From Gemmatimonadaceae bacterium (GTDB lineage Bacteria; Gemmatimonadota; Gemmatimonadetes; Gemmatimonadales; Gemmatimonadaceae), in NCBI GenBank assembly GCA_025930755.1, contig JAICOJ010000009.1, forward strand, positions 1 through 64,000: 64,000 nt of DNA. Reading direction: 5' to 3'. Shown here one piece after another: positions 17,249-25,446 of the stretch. Position 1 is the stretch's first letter. Each line of letters starts with the position of its first letter. Below the pieces are notes generated by a model. It was not told the origin of the DNA. It saw only the letters and a list, made by a program, of their open reading frames with translations, and did not search any database. The translations under genes were made by a program, and so were the position numbers.

Positions 17249-19090
17249 GTGGCGCGTCAGGAAATCTATCGACGACTGGTTCCCTTCCTCCGCCCACACG
17301 GGTGGCGCATGGTGGCCACCGTCCTGTCGAGCGTCACCGCGGCTGCCCTCGATGGGTTCGCCTTCGCGCTCCTCATCCCCTTCCTCAACGCCCTGTTCGG
17401 CACCGATCCCCTTCCGATCGACGGAGGGTGGGTCACGACCTTTCTGCGCCGCGTCATCGGCGATCTCGTCGATCCCGCCAGCCCGATGGACTCGCTGCGC
17501 AACGTCATCGTCATCCTTCTCGTGACGATCGCCGTCAAGAACTTCTTCGTGTGGTTCGCGGGCCAGATGGGGGTGCAGCTCCAGGAGTACGTCACGCGCG
17601 ACCTGCGCGACGCCGTCTATCGCCACCTCCAGCGCCTGCCGATCGGCTGGTTCACGCGCAACAAGACCGGCCAGATCCTGTCCCGCGTGCTCTCCGACAC
17701 CGCGCAGACGAAGCAGCTCATCACGCAGATCGTCACGTCGGCGATTCAGAGCGCCGCCGTCGTCGTCATCTACATCGCCTACCTGTGGGGCATCTCGCGC
17801 CGTCTCACGTTCATCGCGCTCGTGCTCGCGCCGGCTCTGATCCTCGCGCTGCGTCCGCTCCTCTCGCGCCTTCGCAAGCGGTATCGCCGGCTGCACGACG
17901 ACCACGGCGAGATGATGAGCGTCCTCCAGGAAAGTGTGAGCGGCATTCGCCTCGTGAAATCATTCAGTGCCGAGGGTCACGAGGAAGCAAAGTTCGTCGA
18001 CGCGAGCCATCGCTACTCGAAGGGGCTGGTCCGCACGTCGCGGCTGGCGCTTCTCTCGCAGCCGATCACCGAGACGATGGCGACCGCCATCACGGTGCTG
18101 CTGCTCTGGTACGGTGCGACGCTCGTCCTCGACGCGCGGGTACTGCAGGCGTCGGCGTTCCTCGTGTTTCTCACCCTCGTGATGCGGATGCTCGGGCCGC
18201 TCAAGGCGCTCTCCCAGTTGCCGACGGTCGCGCAGTCGTCGCTCGCCGCCGCCGACCGGCTCTTCGAGGTGCTGGACGTTCCCACCGAGATCGAAGCGGA
18301 CAGCGGGACGCGCACCATCGAGCGCTTCGAGCGTGAGATCGCCTTCGACGATGTGTCCTTCGCGTACGAGGCCGAGCCGGTGCTCTCGAACGTGTCGTTC
18401 GTCGCGCGCAAGGGCGACGTCGTCGCGCTCGTGGGCCCGAGCGGGGCGGGGAAGAGCACGCTGGCCGATCTCATTCCGCGCTTCTACGAGCCGACGTCGG
18501 GTCGCATCACCATCGACGGCATCGACACACGCGACATCCGCCTCCCGTCCCTGCGCAGCCACATGGGTATCGTCAGTCAGGAGACGGTCATCTTCAACGA
18601 TACGGTGCGCAGCAACGTCGCGTACGGGATGACCGACCGGTTCACCGAGGCACAGATCGAGGCGGCCGCGCGCGCCGCGAACGCGCATGGCTTCATCACC
18701 GAGCTCCCGCAGGGCTACGACACACTGCTCGGTGAACGCGGCGCGCGCCTGTCGGGCGGGCAGCGGCAGCGCATTGCGATCGCGCGCGCACTGCTCATCG
18801 ATCCGCCGATCCTCATCCTCGACGAAGCCACGTCGGCACTCGATACCGAGTCGGAGCGTCTCGTTCAGGAAGCGATCGATCGACTGCTCGAGGGACGCAC
18901 GGTCTTCGTCATTGCCCATCGCCTGTCGACCATCCAGCACGCGACGCAGATTCTCGTGCTCGAGCGTGGCCGGGTCGTGGAGCGTGGCACCCACCGCGAG
19001 CTGTTGGCGGCGTCAGGGGCCTATGCCCGGCTGTATCAGCTGCAGTTCCGCGATGAAGGCAAGGCGAAGCGCGAAGAAATCCTGACGTGA
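17249..19090 (+). CDS. MsbA-type ABC transporter (permease-ATPase fusion)
   Basis: 613 aa; VALVGPSGAGKSTLADLIPRFYEPTSG, LSGGQRQRIAIARALL, ILDEATSALD. Confidence 0.93.
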   Translation: MARQEIYRRLVPFLRPHGWRMVATVLSSVTAAALDGFAFALLIPFLNALFGTDPLPIDGGWVTTFLRRVIGDLVDPASPMDSLRNVIVILLVTIAVKNFFVWFAGQMGVQLQEYVTRDLRDAVYRHLQRLPIGWFTRNKTGQILSRVLSDTAQTKQLITQIVTSAIQSAAVVVIYIAYLWGISRRLTFIALVLAPALILALRPLLSRLRKRYRRLHDDHGEMMSVLQESVSGIRLVKSFSAEGHEEAKFVDASHRYSKGLVRTSRLALLSQPITETMATAITVLLLWYGATLVLDARVLQASAFLVFLTLVMRMLGPLKALSQLPTVAQSSLAAADRLFEVLDVPTEIEADSGTRTIERFEREIAFDDVSFAYEAEPVLSNVSFVARKGDVVALVGPSGAGKSTLADLIPRFYEPTSGRITIDGIDTRDIRLPSLRSHMGIVSQETVIFNDTVRSNVAYGMTDRFTEAQIEAAARAANAHGFITELPQGYDTLLGERGARLSGGQRQRIAIARALLIDPPILILDEATSALDTESERLVQEAIDRLLEGRTVFVIAHRLSTIQHATQILVLERGRVVERGTHRELLAASGAYARLYQLQFRDEGKAKREEILT

Positions 19091-19103
19091 CATCGCTCGC
19101 CTA

Positions 19104-20201
19104 GTGCGCCTCCTGTTCTATTACTCGGCACGAGCGTGGTCCGGGGAAGCGCGCGCCTTCGCCGCGGCCGCGCGTGGGCTGCACGCGCGCGGGCATCAGA
19201 TCACCTACGTCTGCAGCCCCGAAGGCACGGTCGAGCAGAAGGTGGCCGCGTCCGGCCACGAAGTCGTGCCGATTCGCCCCGATGGCTGGTGGGCCCTCTC
19301 CGCCCTCCGGCTTCGCCGCGCATTGAAGGGCCGCTTCACCGAAGTCGTGTTCGTGCATACGCCGCGGGAGCACAAGGTCGCATCGCTGGCGACCTTTCTC
19401 GCTGGCCGTGCGGCCGTGATCCGTCGCGTGCCCGCGGGCGCCGCCGCCCAGGTGACGGAGCGGGGCTTTGGGTCGCGACTGGCCGCCGCCGGAGTGCTCG
19501 TCGGCAGCGAGGAAGACCTGCGCGACCTCCCGGTGCTCAAGCGGCTGCGCTTCGAGCCCGCGGCAGCGCCGTTAGGCGTCGACGTCGAGACCTACGACAC
19601 CATCCGCCCGGTTCCCCGCGCGTCCCTGGGCGCCGATGATTCCACCGCGCTCGTCGTCGGCGTTTGCGACCACGGAGCTCGCGCCCGCGCCGCGACGATG
19701 GTTCGCGCTGTGTCGCTCCTCGCGCCCAACCATCCGAACCTGCGGCTCACGCTCGTCGGCCCCGGCTCCGACGATGAGGATCTTCGCATGCACGCCGCGG
19801 CCCTGGGCCTCACGAAGATCGTGACCTTCGCGGGAGAGCGGGAGGATTATCTGGCCGTGTTGCGCGCGGCGGACCTCGGGTGGGTGGTGGCCACAGGCGA
19901 CGCGGCCGCCTTCGCCTGCCTGGATTTCATGGCGATGCGGGTGCCCGTGCTCGCCGAGCGGGGCCCCCTCGCGGGAACCTACGTCGCCGATGGAATTACC
20001 GGGCTGCTCATGCCGCCGACGGACGCCCCGGGGACCGCCGCGGCGCTCGCGCGTCTGCTCGCCCACGATGACCAGCGCGTCGCGATGGGGACGGCCGGCC
20101 GAGCGCGCGTCGCCCGCGAATTCACCGAGGCGGCGCTGCTCGATGGCTTCGAGCGCGCCGCGGCAGCGGCGGCGGACCGCTCGCTCTGGAAGCGGAAATG
20201 A
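19104..20201 (+). CDS. Glycosyltransferase family 4-like
   Basis: GTG start; RLLFYYSARAWSGEARAFAAAARGLHARGHQITYVC ... LRLTLVGPGSDDEDLR..VTFAGEREDYLAVLRAADLGWV. Confidence 0.8.
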   Translation: MRLLFYYSARAWSGEARAFAAAARGLHARGHQITYVCSPEGTVEQKVAASGHEVVPIRPDGWWALSALRLRRALKGRFTEVVFVHTPREHKVASLATFLAGRAAVIRRVPAGAAAQVTERGFGSRLAAAGVLVGSEEDLRDLPVLKRLRFEPAAAPLGVDVETYDTIRPVPRASLGADDSTALVVGVCDHGARARAATMVRAVSLLAPNHPNLRLTLVGPGSDDEDLRMHAAALGLTKIVTFAGEREDYLAVLRAADLGWVVATGDAAAFACLDFMAMRVPVLAERGPLAGTYVADGITGLLMPPTDAPGTAAALARLLAHDDQRVAMGTAGRARVAREFTEAALLDGFERAAAAAADRSLWKRK

Positions 20202-21127
20202 CGCGGCCGGTTCGCCTGGCGCACCGGCTCGAGTACGCCGGGCTCCGCGCCGCGGTCGCTGCGCTCTCGGCGGTCGGATGGCGACGCGCGTCGTCGCTCG
20301 GCGGCGCGCTGGGACGGCTGGGATACCGGCCGTTCGCTGTTCGGCGCGATGTCGTGGAGCGCCAGATCGCCGCGGCGTTTCCCGAGTGGGATGTCGATCG
20401 TGTCGCGCAGGTCGCGCGCGCTTCGTACGACCATCTTGGACGGCTTGCCGTCGAGACCGCGCTCATGCCCTCGCTCGGCCGGGAGCGCATTCTCGATCTC
20501 GTCTCGCGCACGAGCGGGTGGGACCTCGTGGAGCGGGCGATCGAGGCCGGGCGTGGCTTGTTGCTGATCGCGGGCCACTTCGGCAATTGGGAAGTCTCCG
20601 GCGCGTACATTGCCGCTCGAGGCGTCCCCGTCGATGTGATCGTGCGGCGCATGTCCAACCCCATCTTCGATCGGTATCTCAACCAGACGCGCGCCGACCT
20701 CGGGATGACGGTGGTCTACGATGCCGATGCCGTCCGACGCACGACGCGATCGCTCAAGGAGGGACGGGCCATCGGATTCCTCGCCGATCAGGGCGTGCTC
20801 AACCTCGCATCCACCCACGTCCCGTTCTTTGGGCGCCCCGCGAAGACGCCACGCGGACCCGCGGTGTTCACGCTCCGCTACCACGTGCCCACCCTGTTCG
20901 TCGCCGCGATCCGTGAGCCGGATGGACGCTTCCATCTCTCGTTCGAGAACGTGCCTTACGAGGAGACGGGCGACCGCGAGCGCGATGTCGATGGGATCGT
21001 GGCATCCTACACGCGTATCCTCGAGCGCCTGGTGCGGCAGACCCCCGAGCAGTACTTCTGGCAGCACCGCCGCTGGAAGCATCAGCCGGCCGATACGCCC
21101 CCTCCGCTTCGCGATCCCGCGGCATGA
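20198..21127 (+). CDS. LpxL/HtrB-like lysophospholipid acyltransferase
   Basis: LLLIAGHFGNWEVSGAYIAARG..VIVRRMSNPIFDRYLNQTR..IGFLADQGV; ATGA overlap with previous gene. Confidence 0.88.
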   Translation: MTRPVRLAHRLEYAGLRAAVAALSAVGWRRASSLGGALGRLGYRPFAVRRDVVERQIAAAFPEWDVDRVAQVARASYDHLGRLAVETALMPSLGRERILDLVSRTSGWDLVERAIEAGRGLLLIAGHFGNWEVSGAYIAARGVPVDVIVRRMSNPIFDRYLNQTRADLGMTVVYDADAVRRTTRSLKEGRAIGFLADQGVLNLASTHVPFFGRPAKTPRGPAVFTLRYHVPTLFVAAIREPDGRFHLSFENVPYEETGDRERDVDGIVASYTRILERLVRQTPEQYFWQHRRWKHQPADTPPPLRDPAA

Positions 21128-21384
21128 TCGCCGCACCGGAACCGAGGCCCGATCGCTTCCTCTCGGCCTCGGAGCTGGGCGAGTACGCGTATTGTCGCCG
21201 CGCCTGGTGGCTGCGCGCGGTGCGGGGGGTGACGACCGAGACGCAAGGCACGCGGTTCAGCGCGGGCCACGCCGCACATCGCCGGCACGCGTGGTCGCTC
21301 TGGTGGGCGCGCGCGTTAGGCTGGCTTGCGGTGCTGCTCGTCGCGGCGGCGCTCGCGGCGGTGGCGTGGAGCACGTGGCGATGA
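21124..21384 (+). CDS. Cas4-like PD-(D/E)XK nuclease, N-terminal part with C-terminal TM helix (86 aa)
   Basis: RFLSASELGEYAYCRRAWWLRAVRG..GHAAHRRH (N-terminal Cys and His motif I of Cas4/DUF83), then TM ALGWLAVLLVAAALAAVAW. Confidence 0.75.
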   Translation: MIAAPEPRPDRFLSASELGEYAYCRRAWWLRAVRGVTTETQGTRFSAGHAAHRRHAWSLWWARALGWLAVLLVAAALAAVAWSTWR

Positions 21385-21893
21385 TGATCGCGCTCGCCCT
21401 CGTCGGCGCCGCGATTGTGCTCGGCGTCGTGAGCGTGATGCTCCTGCGGCGGTCCGGGGTGCGCGGCCGGATCGTCGCCAGCGATTCGGTGGTCTCGCGG
21501 CCATCGCGCGCGCTTCGTTCCCCGCGCCACGGCATCGTCGGGAAGCCGGACTATCTGGTCGAGGAGCGGGGGCGCATCGCGCCGGTGGAGCTCAAGCCGT
21601 CACGCGAGAGCAATTCGCCATGGCTGCGCGACGTGGTGCAGCTGGCCGCATATTGCCTGCTGCTGGAGGAGACGGAGCCGCGCTTCGCCGGGTATGGCTA
21701 TCTCCGATACGCGAACCGTACCTTTCGGATCGATTTCACCGACCGCGTGCGAGGGGAGCTGCTGCGGACGATCGCCAACATGCGCGCCGACCTGACGGCC
21801 GCGGACGTACCGCCGAATCATCATGACCCGCGCCGATGCGCTCGGTGCATGCTCGTGCGCGTCTGCGGGCGCGCGGTGGTGAGTGGGTCGTGA
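21381..21893 (+). CDS. Cas4-like PD-(D/E)XK nuclease, catalytic part with N-terminal TM helix (170 aa)
   Basis: MMIALALVGAAIVLGVVSVMLLRR TM; GKPDYL, VELKPSR (ExK), QLAAYCLLLEE (QxxxY), C-terminal cluster RRCARCMLVRVCG; ATGATGA overlap with previous ORF. Confidence 0.82.
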   Translation: MMIALALVGAAIVLGVVSVMLLRRSGVRGRIVASDSVVSRPSRALRSPRHGIVGKPDYLVEERGRIAPVELKPSRESNSPWLRDVVQLAAYCLLLEETEPRFAGYGYLRYANRTFRIDFTDRVRGELLRTIANMRADLTAADVPPNHHDPRRCARCMLVRVCGRAVVSGS

Positions 21894-22726
21894 GCGCCGA
21901 GGTGTGGGCCCGACTGTGGCGCGACACCCGGGCGCGGATCGGGCTGATCGTCGTCGCGATGCTCCTGTTGCTCGCCATCCTCGCGCCGCTCCTGGCGCGT
22001 CATGACCCCATTCGCGTCGATCTCCTGCGCCAGCTGCAGCCGCCCTCGGCGGAGCACTGGATGGGGACCGATGTGCAGGGGCGCGACGTGTGGGCGCGTC
22101 TGGTCTACGGAGCCCGGATCTCGCTGGCGGTCGGCCTCATCTCGCAGAGCATCGCGCTGGCCATTGGTCTGACCCTCGGACTCATCGCCGGCTACTTCGG
22201 CCGCTGGATCGACGATCTGGTGATGCGCCTGGCCGATGTCACGCTTGCCTTTCCGACGCTCCTGCTGCTGATCGCGATGGTCGCCGCGCTGCAACCGTCC
22301 CTGATGGTCGTGTTCGTCACGGTCGGCATCGTGGGGTGGGCGGGGATGGCGCGGCTGGTGCGCGGCCAGGTGCTCGTCGTCAGGCAGCTCGAGTACGTGC
22401 ACGCCGCCCGAGCGCTCGGCACCCCCGACTTTCGGATCATCGCGCGCCACGTGCTCCCCAACGTGATCGCGCCAGTGGTCATCGCGACGACGCTCGGCAT
22501 GGCCGGCGCGATCATGGCGGAGGCAGCGCTGTCATTCCTCGGTCTCGGCGTGCAGCCACCGACGCCGAGTTGGGGCGCGATGATCGCCGACGGCCGCGAC
22601 CTGAGCCAGCTCCGCTCGTCGCCGTGGACGTCGCTCTTTCCCGGCCTCGCGATCGGGGTCACGGTCCTCGGCTTCAATCTGCTCGGGGATGCGTTGCGCG
22701 ATGCGTTGGATCCGAGGACGGTCTAG
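21890..22726 (+). CDS. ABC transporter permease (DppC/OppC type)
   Basis: HWMGTDVQGRDVWARLVYGARISLAVGL..EAALSFLGLGVQPPTPSWG; GTG start overlapping TGA. Confidence 0.92.
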   Translation: MSAEVWARLWRDTRARIGLIVVAMLLLLAILAPLLARHDPIRVDLLRQLQPPSAEHWMGTDVQGRDVWARLVYGARISLAVGLISQSIALAIGLTLGLIAGYFGRWIDDLVMRLADVTLAFPTLLLLIAMVAALQPSLMVVFVTVGIVGWAGMARLVRGQVLVVRQLEYVHAARALGTPDFRIIARHVLPNVIAPVVIATTLGMAGAIMAEAALSFLGLGVQPPTPSWGAMIADGRDLSQLRSSPWTSLFPGLAIGVTVLGFNLLGDALRDALDPRTV

Positions 22727-22733
22727 GTTCAAG

Positions 22734-22910
22734 CTGCGAACTGCGAACTGCGAAGTGCGAACGCCAAGGTTAGGGTATTGAACCGGATGGCCCGTGTTCG
22801 AGCTCGCTCCGAATGCAGGTAGCAAACACCTGGGGCTCCTCGACGTCGCGGTTCGCAGTTCGCAGTTCGCAGCTCGCAGTTCGCAGTTCGCAGCTCGCAG
22901 TTCGCAGTCC
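22734..22910. repeat. Heptamer (GCAGTTC/GCAGCTC)n inverted-repeat element, asymmetric
   Basis: Left aagctgcgaactgcgaactgcgaagtgcgaac; right gcggttcgcagttcgcagttcgcagctcgcagttcgcagttcgcagctcgcagttcgcagtc; ~90-nt loop. Confidence 0.95.
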
Positions 22911-22927
22911 CCCTCATCACTTCCCGC

Positions 22928-24088
22928 GTGCCGGACACTTACGATCTCGAAGCCCTCCGCCGCGTCGAGTTTCCGTGGACCACGAGGGGCGATCGCGTCT
23001 ACCTCAATCACGCGTCGACCGGGCCCCTCCCGATGCGCGCGCGGGCGGCGCTCGCCATCTGGACCGACTGGCGCGGTGAGCCGTGGCGCATCAGCGACGA
23101 GATGGAGTTCGAGGTCATGGATCGCGCGCGCACTCACGCGGCGCGGCTGGTCGGTGCGGCGCCACAGGAGATCGCGCTCACCACGAACACCTCGCACGGA
23201 ATCAACATCGCCGCGCGCTGCCTCCCCCTTCGCGCAGGCGACATCGTGGTCTCGTCGGATCGGGAGTTTCCCGCCAACGTCTACCCGTGGATGGCCCTCG
23301 AGCGGGAAGGGATCATCGTCAACCAGATCGCCTGCACGCCGGCGGGGCTGCCTGACGAGGAGCGGATTCTTGCCGCCCTCGAGCGCCCGCGCGTCAAGGT
23401 CCTCACCCTGTCATGGGTGTCGTTCGCGACCGGCTACACGGTGGATCTCGCCCGCCTCGGCCGCGAGTGCCGCGAGCGCGGGATCTATTTCGTCGTCGAC
23501 GCCATCCAGGGGGTTGGCGCGCGCGTCCTCGATGCGCCCGGATGCAACATCGACATCCTCGCCTGCGGCGGTCAGAAGTGGCTGCTCTCCCCATGGGGAA
23601 CGGGGTTCGCCTACATCAGGCGCGCTCTCGCGGAGCAGCTCGAGCCGCGCGAGATCGGATGGTTGGCGGTCCGGGGATCGCGCGACTTCAATCGCCTCGT
23701 GGATTACGACTTCACCTGGCATGATGACGCCCGTCGCTTCGAGGTCGGCACGTTACCCTACCAGGATCTCGCCGCGTTCTGCGCGAGCATGGAGCTGCTG
23801 CACGAGGTGAGCGTCGCGCGGATCGCTACGCATGTGCGCTCGCTCGTCGACGCGATGACGACGCGCCTGCGTGAGGCGGGAGCGACGGTCCTCACGCCCG
23901 CCGAGGCGCAGCGACGCGCGGGCATCCTGACGGTCCGCGTGAAGAACGGCCAGCGGGTCAGCGAGCAGCTTTCGGCCGCGGGAGTCGTCTGTGGGCTGCG
24001 CGAAGGTGCCATTCGTCTGTCGCCGCACCTCTACACCACGCGTGAGGACATCGACCGCGCGCTGGATGTGCTCGTGCGCGCGGTCTGA
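22928..24088 (+). CDS. Class V aminotransferase-fold PLP enzyme
   Basis: YLNHASTGPLPMRARAAL..EIALTTNTSHGINIAARCLP..FVVDAIQGVGA..DILACGGQKWLLSPWGTGF. Confidence 0.88.
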   Translation: MPDTYDLEALRRVEFPWTTRGDRVYLNHASTGPLPMRARAALAIWTDWRGEPWRISDEMEFEVMDRARTHAARLVGAAPQEIALTTNTSHGINIAARCLPLRAGDIVVSSDREFPANVYPWMALEREGIIVNQIACTPAGLPDEERILAALERPRVKVLTLSWVSFATGYTVDLARLGRECRERGIYFVVDAIQGVGARVLDAPGCNIDILACGGQKWLLSPWGTGFAYIRRALAEQLEPREIGWLAVRGSRDFNRLVDYDFTWHDDARRFEVGTLPYQDLAAFCASMELLHEVSVARIATHVRSLVDAMTTRLREAGATVLTPAEAQRRAGILTVRVKNGQRVSEQLSAAGVVCGLREGAIRLSPHLYTTREDIDRALDVLVRAV

Positions 24089-24091
24089 GCC

Positions 24092-25363
24092 TCAGTCCAC
24101 CCTCACCAGCGCGTAGTCGCGCGCACCCTTCCGCAGCAGTAGGTGTCCCCCGGGAAGCAGGCGCTCTCGACCCAGCGTCTGGTCCGCGGCGGACAGCCGA
24201 TCGCCGTTGACATAGAGCCCGCCCTGCTCGAGGAGCCGTCGCGCCGCACCCTTCGATGCGACGAGCTTGGCGCTCGCGAAAAGCTCGAGCACGTCGATGC
24301 CGGCGCCGTCGAAGGAAATCCGCGCGAAAGGCACCTCGTCCGCGAGTGCTTGGAGCGCCTCGAGCGACAGCGCCTTCGGATCCCCCTTCCCGAACAGCAG
24401 TGCCGAGACCTCGGCGGCGACCCGAGCGGCCGCCTCTCCGTGCACCCGCGCGGTAACCTCTTGCGCCAGCGCCTGCTGCGCGGCCCTCCGCTCGGGCTGC
24501 CCGGCCGTCTCACCATCGAGCTGCTCGATCGTCCTTCTCGGGAGCAGTGTGAAGAAGCGCAGGAACCGTCCCACATCCCGATCGTCGACGTTGATCCAGA
24601 ACTGGAAGAACTTGTATGGCGACGTCAGCTCGGCATCGAGCCACACGGCGCCCGCCTCGGTCTTCCCGAACTTCGCCCCGGACGCACTCGTGACGAGCGG
24701 ATACGTCAGCGCGTGCGTTTCGGCGCCGACGACCTTGCGGATCAGCTCCATGCCGGCGGTGATGTTGCCCCATTGATCGCTTCCGCCGACTTGCAGCGTG
24801 CAGCCTTCACGTCGATGCAGCTCCAGGTAGTCGTACGCCTGCAGCAGCATGTAGGAGAATTCCGTGTACGAGATGCCTTCGTCGAGACGCGCTTTCACCG
24901 ATTCCTTCTGCATCATGTAGTTGACGGTGAAGTGCTTCCCGACATCCCGCATGAACCCGATAGCCGTCAACGGAAGGAGCCAGTCCGCGTTGTTCCGCAT
25001 CCGGGCGGCAGTGGGGCCGGTGAAGTCGAGAAAACGTTCGAGCTGATGGTGAATTCCTGCGGCATTCGCTTCGACCATTTCCGGCGTCATCAGCAGGCGC
25101 TCCGTGCGCTTCCCGCTCGGATCGCCGATCATGCCGGTGCCCGCACCGACGAGCGCGATGGGGCGGTGGCCGGCGCGCTGGAGGTGCACGAGTCCCATCA
25201 CCGGAACGAGACTGCCGACGTGCAGGCTCGGCGCGCTGGGATCGAAGCCGCAGTATGCGGTGGTGGGTCCCGAAGCGAGGGACTCTCCGAGGCCTTCGGT
25301 GTACTGGTGGAGGAGCCCGCGCCACGCGAGCTCATCGAGCACCTGTTTGTGATCTGAGACCAT
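24092..25363 (-). CDS. tyrS: Tyrosyl-tRNA synthetase
   Basis: AYCGFDPSAPSLHVGSLVPVMGLVHLQRAGHRPIALVGAGTGMIGDPSGK..GGSDQWGNITAG; C-terminal S4 domain. Confidence 0.96.
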   Translation of the reverse strand: MVSDHKQVLDELAWRGLLHQYTEGLGESLASGPTTAYCGFDPSAPSLHVGSLVPVMGLVHLQRAGHRPIALVGAGTGMIGDPSGKRTERLLMTPEMVEANAAGIHHQLERFLDFTGPTAARMRNNADWLLPLTAIGFMRDVGKHFTVNYMMQKESVKARLDEGISYTEFSYMLLQAYDYLELHRREGCTLQVGGSDQWGNITAGMELIRKVVGAETHALTYPLVTSASGAKFGKTEAGAVWLDAELTSPYKFFQFWINVDDRDVGRFLRFFTLLPRRTIEQLDGETAGQPERRAAQQALAQEVTARVHGEAAARVAAEVSALLFGKGDPKALSLEALQALADEVPFARISFDGAGIDVLELFASAKLVASKGAARRLLEQGGLYVNGDRLSAADQTLGRERLLPGGHLLLRKGARDYALVRVD

Positions 25364-25446
25364 TTCCGAAAGATAGAGAATCGGTTCGCGCGCGTCAGTA
25401 GCGCGCGTTGCCGCGCCCTAACCACGAGTGTAGCTTCTCCGACACC

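Noticed and set aside
15416-17905. 829-aa minus-strand ORF opposite the PorX-like and ABC genes
   Set aside because: Antisense shadow ORF of high-GC coding DNA; composition (His/Arg/Glu rich) is not protein-family-like and its end reads through the heptamer repeat (CELRAANCELRAANCELRA).
21381-21384. Cas4-like split explained as a simple pseudogene frameshift
   Set aside because: Both halves have clean ATGATGA coupling, each carries its own TM helix at the junction, and catalytic and Cys motifs are intact; kept as a functional hypothesis but sequencing error is not excluded.
20868-21530. 220-aa minus-strand ORF over the Cas4-like genes
   Set aside because: Low-complexity Arg/Ala-rich antisense frame with no family resemblance.
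22729-22938. ORF with LRTANCELRTANCELRTANCE and similar SSQFAVRSSQFA proteins
   Set aside because: Pure products of the GCAGTTC heptamer repeat, not real proteins.
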